In this document: positions 13,501 through 27,400 of the stretch, one piece after another
How positions within the stretch are numbered: the stretch's first letter is position 1
Layout of the letters: each line of letters opens with the position of its first letter
NCBI RefSeq assembly: GCF_037975245.1
Contig: NC_092568.1
Coordinates: 23,729,501-23,793,500, forward strand
Source: Apostichopus japonicus
Taxonomy: Eukaryota; Echinodermata; Holothuroidea; Aspidochirotida; Stichopodidae
Length of the DNA: 64,000 bases
Reading direction: 5' to 3'
Notes under the pieces: model-generated
Seen by the model: the letters and a program-made list of their open reading frames with translations, nothing else
Database searches by the model: none
Told to the model about the DNA's origin: nothing
Translations under genes and position numbers: made by a program

Positions 13501-13809
13501 TGATTTGCCTGGCACTGTCTTTTGTAAATGTACAGATCCAGTTGCGTGATCTATTAATGCTATAGAGTGCGTCTCTAGTTAGAAATGCAAAAATATACTC
13601 CTGCGACCCCCTCTAGACTTTTCAAAACTGAGGTGGAAGCTGTCCCTCTGAGCTTGTTAAACTGATGAGCACTGTATATAAATACGCCTGCATTTGTCAT
13701 AAGATCTAAATGTACTGTATTTTCTTTATCTACAGGATTACTTTTGGGATTGGAGCCTGAATTAGAAAACCTTGTTGCCCTTGTGGGTCACACAATTCAA
13801 ACAGAATGA
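10592..13809 (+). CDS. LAMTOR3: LAMTOR3 (MP1), Ragulator complex subunit
   Basis: Roadblock/LC7-fold scaffold that pairs with LAMTOR2 in the Ragulator complex on late endosomes/lysosomes, anchoring Rag GTPases for mTORC1 activation and MEK1 for ERK signalling (family knowledge). Exons: 10592-10600 (only MAQ), 11190-11227, 11714-11772, 11983-12116, 13115-13178, 13736-13809 with stop TGA. Total 378 nt, 125 aa; the human protein has 124. Recognisable strings are IEGLEAVIIADRDGVPIIK, STRPAFLATFATAAGQASKL, GLSKNKSIICSFHSYQ and VVHFNKSPVYISLVATRD. All splice sites are GT/AG and phases agree. Exon 2 begins at a 'cagcag' tandem acceptor, so a 124-aa form lacking one Gln is possible. The first exon is unusually short but has a good donor. 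Candidate polyadenylation signals AATAAA lie at 15136 and 15927. Confidence 0.94.
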
Positions 13810-16800
13810 GTAACTTTTGCTGTTGCAAAAGTAGACAATATATAAAATATATAAAAGGAAGAGCAAAAAAGAGCTGATATCAAAGCGACCTGTTAATGCA
13901 GTTAGTTTACGGACACTTTTGTTGCTATCACTCATCTTGAACTGGTCAAGCAATTTCAACTATTTTCTATGGTAATGGTAAACATTTTCTGATTAAAGAA
14001 AGGAGTATAATTTGAAGTGGAAGTCGAGGATGGGCACCTTTGGAAATCATGGAAAGTTGTCCGTCTATGAAGTTTCTCTGATCTGGATGTTAGATACCTG
14101 AGGTAGCACAAGACAAATATTGCCAGTAGATACTCAAATGTCACACTGAGATACAGATGGAAAAATGTGTAATTGCTCACTTTGATGTTAAATTTTGCAA
14201 AATACTAATCCAGATATAAAGCAATTTCATTGTACCTTAATAGTTAATATTACAGATATCTTCAAAAGATGAAAGTTTCTTTTCATGTGTGGAATATATG
14301 TCATCATTTGACCCAAAAATGACCAACTGAATTCCAGTGAGTATCATGTTGAGTCTGATATTTGTACATGATATCAAATCAGTGACGATCGCAAAGGGAA
14401 AAAAAAACAATTGCGTCTTCCAGGTTTTGAATAACTTAGTTAATAAATCACACAGTTTGTTGCCGTAAATACATAAGTTCACTGATTTTCATGGATTCAA
14501 TTGGAAACATTAACAATTAAAGCGTCCAGTTTCCTTCAGAGTATTGAGGGAAGCAGTTTGAGTTTAAAATGAAAAAGGTATTTATGAGCTGCTGAGAGTT
14601 GTTTAATTTGAATTCATTGGTTTCTCTTGCTGCTCTTGCATCTTCATGTTAAAGTATTGGTCTCTTGTGGATAACCATCTTGTTAATTTCTTAGATGTAA
14701 AGACAATGGGTGACTGCTGGGTTTTGCTTCTGGATATTTCTTTATGTTATGGTCAATGGTAGTTTTCAGAATGTGCTCTTAAGTTGTATAATTAAGCTAG
14801 TACTAATATATCATTTGCTCTTGTAACTTCAAACTAACCTGAAACCATTTTGTTGGAAACAATGATTTAATCACAGTACAAAACAATAGAAATTCAGTTG
14901 TTCCCCTCACTGCATGATTTAAGTTCCTTGATGTTCTGGTTCACCTTTATATTAATATCCTTATGTAATCATAAATTCATTACTCAACCATGTAGTTTGT
15001 TTTTCTTTCCACTATTATGGTAAAGTGATTTTTTTTGCCCATGCATCCCTGCAGATGCTATCGATACATGTTGCTGCCGGGTGAAAACAAGGATAAAGTC
15101 AACTGAAAGTTAACAACACCCTTTGTACTGTTAGAAATAAAAACAGTGATCGACAAAATGACACCAACGTCTTGATCAAGACCAGAAGAGAGTTAATATC
15201 TACAGAAGTTTATAGCAATTTGATTTATGAATGTCTTTCTTCAAAACAGATTTATTTGCCTTAAGGTCCAACCTCAGTGAGTTCATGAGAGGTGTGAAAT
15301 ACACCTAAAGCATGTTGCATCATTTAACCTACACACTGGGAGGACCAATAATCAGTCCAATGGTTAACTTTAAAACTTTAGGTCTGAAATTAACGTAGGA
15401 ATGGTGTTCAAAGATATATCGCTTTTCTTATGTACAATCTCATCCTTATTACCTTGCTGTATACTTCTTATGTATATATAACATGATCCAGGTTTATTAA
15501 AATATGATTTACAACTATCATGCAATATAGGCAAAACACCGTACATATATCCAAACTTTAACTGTCTATCATAACATGCAAAGCTAGGCAGTACTCTCCA
15601 CATTGAAAGATGCTCTTAAGTTAAAAATTTGAGGTTAAATTGTAAGAGTTCTATTGGATTTTAATCGCAGAATTTTTTTCTTAATTTAATTCTCTCTTTC
15701 ATGTTGTATTTAGCAACTGAGTTACAAATATGTAATATTTTTTACTTCTTGGTACTGAAAAGCAGCAAGTTGAACCATTTCTGAAATTTTTGTTGGTTTC
15801 AACACCTTGACGCACTACTTGTAATTATTTCCATTCATCACTTTGTCTTTGTTGTAGATAAATTCAGCAATGATCAACAGTCAAATTAATCTGAAACTAA
15901 TATCATGAGAAGAGAAATTCAGAGCAAATAAACTTTTCTTATAACTAATATGTACCATGCGTTGTTGTCTTATTTTTTGTTTGTTATTTACTGTTTTAAA
16001 TCTTATTTTTATAAAGTGCACAGTGAATACTGTGGAAGTCAGGATAGGAAGTTGACTTTTTCATACAGCCAAAACTGAAAATTATTTGGTTTTAAGTTCC
16101 TGCCAAAGATGTGATAAACTCACTAGATTCCACAGAAACTTGTCCCACTAAATGATGTCTAGACTTCCTGTTTGACTTTGCAAGCATGATCAACCACTGC
16201 TTCTGTAAGATTTGCATATTTTTGTCCCCATAATTCATGGTAATTTATTTGGAGAAATATCTGTTTCCATTTTAAGTCTTAAAGCCAGCAGTTAAAACAA
16301 AAAACCCTTGGAAATCAAAACAATCCAGATATGCAAAAGTCAGGTGGATGTACATTCCACACACCAAAAATGTTTTGGCACATCTATATAATAGCAATGG
16401 AGTAGACAATCACTGTACTTTCCTTGTACCCTCAATTCAAATTATGAATTTTTAGAGGTAAAGCGAACAATTTGGAACAATTCAAATCTAATCACTTTTT
16501 GTACTATTCCAACATTGCAACATTTACTTGACTTTGCATTTTGGGCTTAATGGGCTGATAAATGAAACTTTTTGTACAAACAGCATAGAAAAGAAATTCT
16601 GAAACAAACTCAAGAGACTTGAAGAAAAAATGATAAGTGAAATCACTATTTTTGCTTGACTGTTTATTTACAATGTTCAGTACACATATCATTTTATGAT
16701 AAACATTGGAATGAAGTGCTTTGTTAATCAACATATCCACTTTCACAAGGCGGTAAATAAAGTTTGTTGTCAAATTGCAGAAGATGCAATAAGCTCCCAT

Positions 16801-17340
16801 TAGAGGAACCATACCAACCAAGTCATTCATGGTTCTCTTAAGTCACACAATCTCTCTCACTGCAATTAGCCTAACCTTACATTCTGTGAATTCTGGCAAC
16901 TGTTTACGAAACCCTCTGTTCAATTTTTATAAGCTACCAGTGATTGAGCACAAAGTGTAGATTAAATCTTGGATGACCTGTCAGCTACATGACCATCCAA
17001 GTAGGATTAATCTCGTTGAAATTCATGAAGGTCTTTTGTGTGACAAACCATCTCGTACAGCAACGGTCAAGGAAAACAATGTCAGATATCAACCTTTATA
17101 TCTATCAGTCTTGAATCATGAATGTTCAATACATGTGAACCAGTGTTTGAGATACAGTGAGGTTTGTTCATACAAGTGATCAAATCATTCTCCTTGACCT
17201 GTGTTAATCATATCCTGTAATATCTTTTGACTTCTTTACAGCTGAGTAGAAGCAAAGAGAGCCATATGAACATTAAATGAAAGATACAGTTTGCCTCCAA
17301 GCTTAGATACTCAACATATCTCCCTTCTGTGTTAAATCCT
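13810..17340. other. LAMTOR3 3' UTR and intergenic DNA, no gene seen
   Basis: AT-rich sequence without a recognisable exon on either strand. It probably holds the LAMTOR3 3' UTR (AATAAA hexamers at 15136-15141 and 15927-15932) and, further right, the possible 3' UTR of INTS7 on the minus strand. Small open frames here have no family resemblance that I can see. Confidence 0.5.
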
Positions 17341-17342
17341 TC

Positions 17343-18446
17343 AAGCAAATCCTTGTTACATCTGCCTATACCTCTGTTGTTACATCAACAGTCTTCCACC
17401 TCACTATAGATGGCAACCTCCTTTCACTGACCATCATCTGTGAGGTGCCAGCTTGTTACATCTGCCTGTACCTCTGTTGTTATTTCAACAGTCTTCTACC
17501 TTGCTTAAGATGGCAACCTCCTTTCACTGACCATCATCTGTGAGGTGCCAGTTTGTTACATCTGCCTATACCTCTGTTGTTACATCAACAGTCTTCTACC
17601 TCACTATAGATGGCACCCTCTGTTGATTGACCATCATCTGTGAGGTGCCAGCTTGTTACATCTGCCTATACCTCTGTTGTTACATCAACAGTCTTCTACC
17701 TCACTATAGATGGCACCCTCTGTTGATTGACCATCATCTGTGAGGTGCCAGCTTGTTACATCTGCCTATACCTCTGTTGTTACATCAACAGTCTTCTACC
17801 TCACTATAGATGGCACCCTCTGTTGATTGACCATCATCTGTGAGGTGCCAGCTTGTTACATCTGCCTATACCTCTGTTGTTACATCAACAGTCTTCTACC
17901 TCACTATAGATGGCACCCTCTGTTGATTGACCATCATCTGTGAGGTGCCAGCTTGTTACATCTGCCTATACCTCTGTTGTTACATCAACAGTCTTCTACC
18001 TCACTATAGATGGCACCCTCTGTTGATTGACCATCATCTGTGAGGTGCCAGCTTGTTACATCTGCCTATACCTCTGTTGTTACATTAACAGTCTTCTACC
18101 TTGCTGTAGATGGCAACCTCCTTTCCTTGACCATCATCTGTGAGGTGCCAGCTTATTACATCTGCCTATACCTCTGTTGTTATTTCAACAGTCTTCCACC
18201 TTGCTGTAGATGGCAACCTCCCTGTTTTGACCATCATCTGTGAGGTGCCAGCTTGTTACATCTGCCTATACCTCTGTTGTTACATCACCAGTCTTCTACC
18301 TCGCTGTAGATGGCAACCTCCTTTCCTTGACCATCATCTGTGAGGTGCCAGCTTGTTACATCTGCCTATACCTCTGTTACATCAACAGTCTTCTACCTCG
18401 CTGTAGATGGCAACCTCCCTGTAGTGACCATCATCTGTGAGGTGCC
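17343..18446. repeat. Minisatellite, exact 100-bp period, about 11 copies, overlapping the INTS7 stop codon
   Basis: The anchor 'tgaggtgccagcttgttaca' or a near copy recurs at 17441, 17541, 17641, 17741, 17841, 17941, 18041, 18141, 18241 and 18341, exactly 100 bp apart. The last unit is 97 bp because of a 3-bp deletion, with the next anchor at 18438. The central units (17641-18040) are practically identical, while units at the INTS7 side and the far edge differ more; this is typical of recent homogenisation in the middle of an array. The right-hand copies overlap the last INTS7 coding exon. Confidence 0.95.
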
Positions 18447-21400
18447 TGGGAGTGAGTTAACATGAGGTTGATTCATGGCTGAGATAATATCCTGATATGT
18501 CTTGACTGGTAGAGTCCTCCTGGGACCCGTCTGCCAGGTCCTACCCTCCTCATCCACTATACTAGCCTCTACTGTAATGGTGTAAAGGCCGAGTGTAGGA
18601 CATGATAACAGGACCTGCTGACTAAAGTAATCATTGTGAGGGCTAATTAGCCACTTGGAATGATGATCGGTCTGGAAAAAACACAAGGGAAAACACATGT
18701 AACAAACATATTTCCAGATGACAACATTTCAATTATCAGATTATCCATTCATTTATGAACAAGAAAACTGTTAACTTAATAACAATTTCCACTTTAAATT
18801 CAATATGAAACGGTACATTAATTGTGCAAGAAATGAGCATCTAGTCTAAAAAAAAAGAAAAAAGGATGAGGAATCTTAAACCTATGCATATTTGTGATTA
18901 AAATGAACCACCATAAACGTTTAAATTTGTTCTTACCTCTTGTGATTTGGGAGCAGCTTTGGCACTACATGAAGCAGAAACAACCAGACAGACTTGATCC
19001 ACTTTTCGGAACAGACCTGATATTTTACAAGAAATGAAGAAGAAAGAAGATTGGTAGATGTTATATGGAAGAGGTCAGAACTTACAGTGCCCTTAGAAAC
19101 ACAACCTCCTTATGAAATATGACATGTAGGGGACATTGCAAAAACCAGATGATTGAATCTGCGAATTCTCATAGCGATGAAGAATAAATAGCATTTTAAT
19201 CATTGTATCATGAATGAAACCTGTGGTTGCTGCTAGTTAAAAGACCACTGAATTAGTCTACAAGCTTTGGCATTATTAGATGCCATGTCAAAGTGTGCCC
19301 TATCTAAGAGAACAGATAGGGTACATTACTGTCCTACATTAGTGAACAGATACTGTGCAGTTCTGTACTACATTAATGAACAGATATGTACAGCATTGTC
19401 CTACACTAGTGAACAGATATGGTACAGTACTGTCCTACATTAGTGAAAAAACAGTACAGTACTGTCCTACATTAATGAACAGATACCATACAGTACTGTC
19501 CTACGTTAGTGAACAGATACCGTACAGCATTGTCCTACATTAGAGAACAGATATCGTACAGTACTGTCCTATATTGGAGAACAGATACCGTACGGATTGT
19601 TATTTTAATCACAGTGGTTCACATATGAGTTCAACTTTAGACCTTGAACATGCTAACTTTCAAAGCCCTGCTCTCCATTTATTTCACAATCATAGAATGT
19701 TTTTTTCACTTCTAAAATCCTTCAGTTCTTCTTGAAACTTAAGCTAGGATAATCAAAGCTGAGAACAAACCTGGTTTAGACCCGTGTTGTATGACTCCTT
19801 CGATCTTCAGGACAAGTTGAGTCTCCGTTGAGATGAGAGTTGGCTCACCTGATGTCCGAGGAGAAGGGGAAAGGGCCAGCTGGAATGAGAGAGAATATTT
19901 TGTTGATGATAAGTTACAATTTGGATTCATTCTTGGACAAAATCTCTTAAATGATTGGAATGGTTTTATTTTAACAACTTTGTGAGCAGAGGGTGCTAAC
20001 TTGATAGATAAATCCCATTTACGAAGAAATAGGTAAATGAGCTCACCTTGATTGTAGTTGTCTGTAGGGCCTGGTAAAAATATCGTGGAAAGGTGAAAGG
20101 AAGTTTCAGCAGGGCTAAACACGAATCTAAAATACAGTTTGTATGCTGAGGACAAAAATATAAAAAAGATAAAGTCTCTTTTGTCATATGTCAGTTATTA
20201 AATACTATGCCAAACTAGGACATGTTTTTATATATGCTTTGAATCCTGCAAGATCTAGTTGTCATTGTCAATGTCAATGGGAGTAAATGGAAAATTGGAA
20301 ATCAAACACTAAATGATGTGAGACGTAAATAATATAACTTCAGCAAAAATTCAGGTATAGATATGACTCAATTGCAACTAAGTTTTCTGCAGGATGTGAG
20401 GGTGGGGGGGGGGGCATTGGCTAACTAACTAGCACAAAATAATGTTCTTTCCTCATCTGGGAGCAGGGAATTTCAAAATAATTTGCTAAAGAGACGTCAA
20501 AATATGGATGTACATTGCTGACATTTTATCTCTTTTTTCATGACACTTTTGGTACTTTGTGATTTCTAATTGTTATTTCTAAATCTGCTCTCTTCAAATG
20601 CTCCTACAACCTTTTTGACTGCAAGGTCTAGAAGACGATACAAAGTTCACTACTGATTGGTTGAATTAATGACTCACCACATGAGATATAATTTGTCCCT
20701 CTGTGCTCTGCAAGACTTGCTTCGAGTCTGTAAGTATTTCCTTGGTAACCTTGTGATTGATATCCTGATCTGTCTTATCATTGCTGATGTCTTCAAAAGA
20801 ACTCAGAGTTTGAAGTGGAAGATAGGTATTACTTCCCCTATAGATTGAAAAAGTAACATGAAAAAAATACTTTAAAATATGTCAAACAAATATGCAACCT
20901 ACATAGATCACTCACATAACTACAAAGAAAAGTACGGAAGAGAGGTACTGTAGGGCCAATTAACCTGAAATGTTAAAAGACACAGTAAAGTGTAAACTTA
21001 ACCTGAAATTAATCATCTAAACACTAACACATGATCTTCCCCTGTTCCCAACCTCCTCCCGACGCCCACCCCATCCCGAGTCTTTACAACTCAGAGGAAG
21101 AGAGCGGGAAAAATTGACAGTTATGCATGGAAGACCTTTAATGTATGTTACTTCGGTCCAACTTCAATTAGCCTCAAATGTACATTTAGATACGATGTGA
21201 ACTTGGAAGTAACGCTACCATTGCAACACATATATCTTGTTATAGTCAAATGTTTATACAACACACATGGCAAGCAATTTTATTCAGCAATATCCAGTTC
21301 TCTTCCGATCTATGGATGTGGAATTTCACAAAACAAAATAAAAAGGGTTGTACTTGCATGTAGGTTCGATTGTTTAAGATGAGTAAGTCCACTGTGTGCA

Positions 21401-24400
21401 TCAGAAGGTAACACTGTCTCTGCATTCTGGTAGAGAAGTTGTTAAGGAAAACAAAGTCGAAAATTGTAATGTTTCACACAGAGAACTCTTACATAATGAT
21501 ATTAACCTTCCCAGTCCTATACTTTTAGCCTATCACAAATACTAACCAAAACCAAGATATCTTACAATCATTTCTATCACTTGCATGTGTCAGTAAGGAT
21601 ATATTACTAAGTGTTTGTCTGTCCATATTTAGAGTACTGAGATGATTATGAATTGTGAGTTGTACAATTTCTTTAAGCTGACTCTTTTACCCCTTTGAAA
21701 AGGTACCGCCAGTAGGAATCTTCTTTTATAAAACAGATCAGTTGCTGAATTGGTAGAACACAGGGTTGGTCTCATGACCTGACTGGCTTCAAGCCCATTC
21801 TAACTGAGCTTAGCTCTTCGAAAATAAAAATTGCAAATATCCTTGCCAGGTTTGTTCTTGACTCTTACTTAAGAATAATAAAACAAAATTAACGGAAGAA
21901 GATCCTGCTAGGATCGAATCATCAAGCACTCTAAATTTTATGAAGAAAAAAATTGTTAGAAAAGGATACAACTGAATTTGTTCCAGAGTTTTCGGATCTG
22001 CATCAAATGATACCCTGTAAAGCTGGGAGAAGCGAGATGCGAGGGACTGTAGATGATTGTAACATTGTTGCATCTGTGAGAAGAATGGATGTAAGATTAC
22101 GTTATTTATGATGTTATTAAATAAAAGTTTGGTGGAATGAAGCTGCAATCAAGGGGGAGTAAAATGTACTTAAGATTTAACACTTTATCTGTTATGTGGA
22201 ATCAAAGGCATAGATCTTTTGTTTTTGTGTAACATAAACACAGAGTTAATATAAAATACAATTCAAGATACACAACTGCAATTATTAAGTTTTAACAATT
22301 TGAAATGAGATCTTAAAAGAGTGAAAATTTTGTAGATTGATTGAAAGAGTTGGTTCTCTTTGTTTAATGCTTGTGTAACTTTAATGTACATTTTGCTAAT
22401 GAGAGATGTCTAGCTATCATTAGCCTGCAACGCAACAGTTTTAAAAGTTGAAGTTGGCGATAATTTGTAAACACATACTGACTACATGTACTTAATGTAC
22501 CCAATGGACACACTTCCCTGCCAGGATTTTTAAGCTGTGCTATTATAAAATCACCTTTACTCCAGTAATATCTAATTTGCAATTCATCAGTTTTCACTGT
22601 CAGCAATGGAAAACTACCAACTTTATAAGAAAGTGTTGACTTTTACAAGTTCTTATTACTAGTTTGAAATCTTGTTCAATATGAAAATTCATGAGTTTTC
22701 ACTATCAGAATTAGGAACACCACAAAAATAGGGCAGATGAATGTACAAGGAATTATTAAAGTAACCTGAATATACTATGGTAGTGAATTGCAGAAATAAT
22801 TTTGTCATACCAGAATATTTGACAATTACAGCCCACTGGTTCAGTATTCTACAAACAGTCTTTTTTAACTATTTCTTCTTCTGTTTTGCCTTTGCCTTGA
22901 AAATTGCTAGAAGAAATATCAGGCTATTTAAAAGTTTCATATATTTGTGACAGTAGGGTAACACTTCGATTGAGCTTTCTGTATAAGCTTCCTACCACCC
23001 GGGATTCGCTAAACTCATCTAAGCAAATACCTGGGCAGCAAGATGGCCACACTTGAGAAGTTCCTGGCCGTTAGCAACAGCCATTGCAGGAGCAATGGCA
23101 GGAGGAGGACAGGTACGAGAGGTTACGAGACTCGTAACCAAGGAGGAGCAGGACTGAAGCCAATCACACCGGAGACGGATGAAACTGAGCTGAAACTGTA
23201 GAGGATGGTTGGGTGTTGATGCTGCCTGAAAAGAATCAAAAGAACACATTTACAAAATAAAACTTCAATATATTTAGACACTTTACTTAGAAACTATCAT
23301 TCGTAATTCATAACAGCTTCATCTTCCACGTACCAAAAAATTTCAATTTAGTTGAGACAAACATCATTTAGTTTTGTCTTACAGGACTTTTCAACATATA
23401 ACCCAATCATTCAAGACACCAACGAACAGTTGGTACCATTTTCTGCAGAAATTTTATGTTGTTGCATCTTTAACTCAAATCAGTTCAAACCTCTTGTAAT
23501 ATTGTGGGTGGTTCTAATTCGAGTAGGTTGTAATTTTTTTCACCTTGCCGCAGATATCAAGAATGTGAATTCTATCTCAAACTATTCAAAACATGCATGT
23601 GCATGCAAGGAGAACATTGCTACAAATCAGGCAGGAGTCCAATCTGTTGGAAACTCAGTCTTTTCAGGGGAGGAAATGCAGCAAACCAGGTAAATTTGTT
23701 CCCTTAAAATGTTCACACTTGGTGAAAATATAACACTTATTTTGAGCAAACTGTGAAAGTTTCCCAGACATCTCAATCCATAGTTAATACCCAAATTTAG
23801 ATGCTTGTTTTAGCAGACAACTTGCTGCATGCTAAACTCACCTCGACAGTCATAGAAATACGGCAGGCTCATGTAGAAATGTAACTTTGTGCGTAGGGTT
23901 ATATTAAAATATTTATAGCAGTTATTAAACTTATCACTAATCATTATTCCCCTGATGGTGTTAGACAGCTCACCTAAAATATGTGAAAGTAGTCGATTTG
24001 GCAAAATGAGACATTGATGGTCATTGGGTAGCCAATGCTTGGAATTTTGCCATAAATTTACAACATTGAATATCATGTGTACAATTTGACCAAATGTGAG
24101 AGTTTTTTAAAACTATCAAAGCTTTATATTTCTGATATTGAAGTATTAAGATGAACAAACATGCGACCATCGATGATACACCATTTGTTACTACAACACT
24201 TGCAGTACTCAAGCTGCAAAGAGGTATGGAATGGTAAGGTTTGTTTACTTAGCCTATTTGTTTCTATGAGATACCTTTAAGCAGCCGATGCCTTTCTGAT
24301 ACAGCTGCACCGAAGTCGACAGGCAGGAAATGATATCTTTAAATCTGGCTTGCTCTGGCAGTTCCAACAGAGCAGATTCAGCCGAAGTGAATTCGTGAAG

Positions 24401-27400
24401 TGAATTCAACCAAAAGTAGTAGTTTTCTGATGCCACCTACGTGCGACAAAGAGACAACAAAGGAAAAAAAAAACATTGAAAGGAATAATGCTGTATTAGC
24501 AATGTGTTTTAATATTCCTCTTGGTTGATAAAAATGAAAGACTGACAAAAACGACAGACAGATGGACTCACCTCGGTAGAAAGAAGCCGGAAAAACTCTG
24601 AAGCAGTCAAATGACACCCCTGAAATTAAAAGAGCAGCAAGTTTTGAGTTACAATACAAAACAAAATATATATAACAAAATAAACATCCTAAATGTCAAC
24701 TTTATGCAAGTTGGGTTCTTACACCAAAATGTACATGGCTAGTACATGATATGAATTAAGGGCCTTTCACGCTGATTGAAATTACCTTTTTGGTACCCAC
24801 CACTCACTATCCATCCCTTCCCGCCCCCCTCCCCCTCCCTCTGGCCATTTTATGTATCCTAAATGGACAGTTATTTCCATATCATACTAAGGTTCAATCC
24901 AGCCGATTGTTATTTTATTATTCTATTATTATTATTATTATTTAGTATTTATTATTTTATTATTTATTTATTATTTAGTAAAATGATCATGTTTCTATGA
25001 AAGTCCCTTAATAAGTAGAGTCATGATGCTGCCTTACCAATCTTGTAGCCTGTCTTGATATCTTGAATGCCAACCATGAATATTCATGACATAGACTGGC
25101 TACTCTTTCATGAAAGAATTGATCCCCAGAACTTGATTTCTTGCTGCATAGCAACAGAGGTACACTCAGAGCAACCTGAAAAAGGAAAAAGGGAAATTTG
25201 TCAAACAGAAAAACAGACAATCTGAAACTTTCATAAAGTTATTGATGAACCATACAACTTTCCCCTCCACACCCCCCCCCCCCCCCCATGTTCCTCCTCA
25301 TGCAGACTTTAGAAGAATGTATGTCCTTACCAAGAGATCCTTTGCTCCTTCCTCTTCAATAGATTTTAATGTAGAATCAAACATCTCTTGTAAAGTTTCT
25401 TCATGTTGAAGCAGAATGGAGGGATTCTTCTCACAGAGACTTATGAGACCGTGACAAAGATCCACACATTTCAAACCTGAAAAATCAATAATCACGAAAT
25501 AAATACGTTGTCAAGATGTTGAAGGGTCCAGCCCTAAAGTTTCTAAAGCAACCTTTCCAAAAGTTGAGTTCCATGTTGAGTGCTTAAAGAAGAATAAAAT
25601 AGGAAGACTGACCCTTTCTCAAACTAGCCCTTCCACACCCCCCCCCCCTTCCCTCTCCATCTCCCTCTCAACATTCCTGTCTCTTGTGCCTATGATAATG
25701 ACTTCCTTACAGTATCTCTTAGAGATGTAAAAACAATAAAATGTTTTTTACCTGTGGTACAAGATAATCCGGTCGATAGAGTTCCAACCAAACTTTCTGT
25801 GAATTCAGAATCTTTCTCACACAGTTGTTGCATGCTCTTCAAAACCAGCTACATTGATAGAAAAAAAAGAAAGATATTTACTTGAATTTGTCTCTTCATA
25901 TGTAGTATCTGCAATCACTCAAATTAGTAAATAATGAACAGGTTTTAAGTGAGTACATTAGATCAACCATAGGTCTATCAATCGTTGAGGCTCAAACAAT
26001 GAATAGGATATGTAAATATGGGAATATAAGATGGAAAATTTATCAAAATGGAAAATGTGTCAACTACCTTGCTATATTCCTTAATACCTTATTTATAAAA
26101 AATTATGAAATGTAAAACACAGCAAATGACACCTACAGCTGTTTTATCTGATATGATTTTAAGCCAGTGAGAGGCTTCCTGAATTTTATGAGTTTTTTTA
26201 TAAATTTTTATAACAAGTGCAGTCAAGGAAATGAATGATACTTTCTACTTGTTTAGACCAAATAGGTATTCATATGATCGCATGTTAAAGCCAGAGTTGG
26301 AAACAAGTAGAACTATCATAAATTAAGTCAAGCATTTGGTTGACTACAGGCAAAAACAATTTGCCAATACTGACATTTCATTTGTTCAACAACAGCATCC
26401 TAAAACGACACTCTTTACAACATAACATCCCTCATGATAGATCAACTATTCGAAATGTGTTTCTTAGCTTTAATTATCAAAAATAATCTTCCCCGATAAT
26501 ATTGACATGGCCCTCGAGAGTACTATGTAGAAGACCAGAGTTCATGGAAGGTGATGATTCAAAGTATACAAGGTACCGTGGCCACCGACAATTATAGAAC
26601 CTCCTGGGTTGTGGGCCTAAAAGTCTGTGGACCACTGTCCTAAAGCAATTGTTAGTTACATAGAACTAAAATATTATTAATTATACCTTCAGGTTGTAGT
26701 GGCATTTATGAGAATCTTCCATTATACATTGTGTGAGGAGTGTTTCACTGCAGATCAAGGTATCTTGCAATCGTTGCTTGTCATTGGTCAGTTTCACCAG
26801 CAGTTCCAGGGCCCTGGCTGCTATGGAGATGTCCCAATGTTTACAGAGTGTCCAATACAAGTCTTCCAGATGGGTCACTGAGGACAGAAGATACAGAAAC
26901 AAATATTAAAAATATTGTCAACAGTATAGCTGTGTATCTTGTGCGAAAATATCCACTTATTTGTAAAGTACTTGCTTAACATCCTCAAATTATAATTGCA
27001 GTTAATGAACTTTACTATCAAAGCAGTTCTTTTCATTTTTGTTGCAAATTTCCAGCTACTGTATTAAATCAAACTTAATGAGTAACATCCAAGTGAAATT
27101 ACAACTGATCAATTTCTAGATTTTTGTCCATCAAATAAACCTTAATTAGTAATCTTGAGTTTAATTGAGCTGCATGTGGTTTAAGGTCATCAGTGTTAAG
27201 GCCCGGTCACACTACAGCGATATTTTATCAGAATACGGTCCGATTTTTCCGATTTTAGGTCGAAGAGTGAGGTTTGTGGTAGTGAATGTAATGAATGCAA
27301 TGGAATATTCGAATACCTACTCCAAATCTGAGGGGTCCTGGAACGGACTACATTCTGAAGTGACGTCACATCGAAAAACGATAAAAATCGGAAGAAAAAT

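Noticed and set aside
16504-16830. Minus-strand 108-residue frame between LAMTOR3 and INTS7
   Set aside because: AT-rich, no recognisable domain and no splice or conservation clue; probably chance.
18040-18440. Plus-strand open frames of about 66 residues with similar sequences (MRCQLVTSAYTSVV...)
   Set aside because: They are produced by the 100-bp minisatellite in successive frames and have no independent gene structure.
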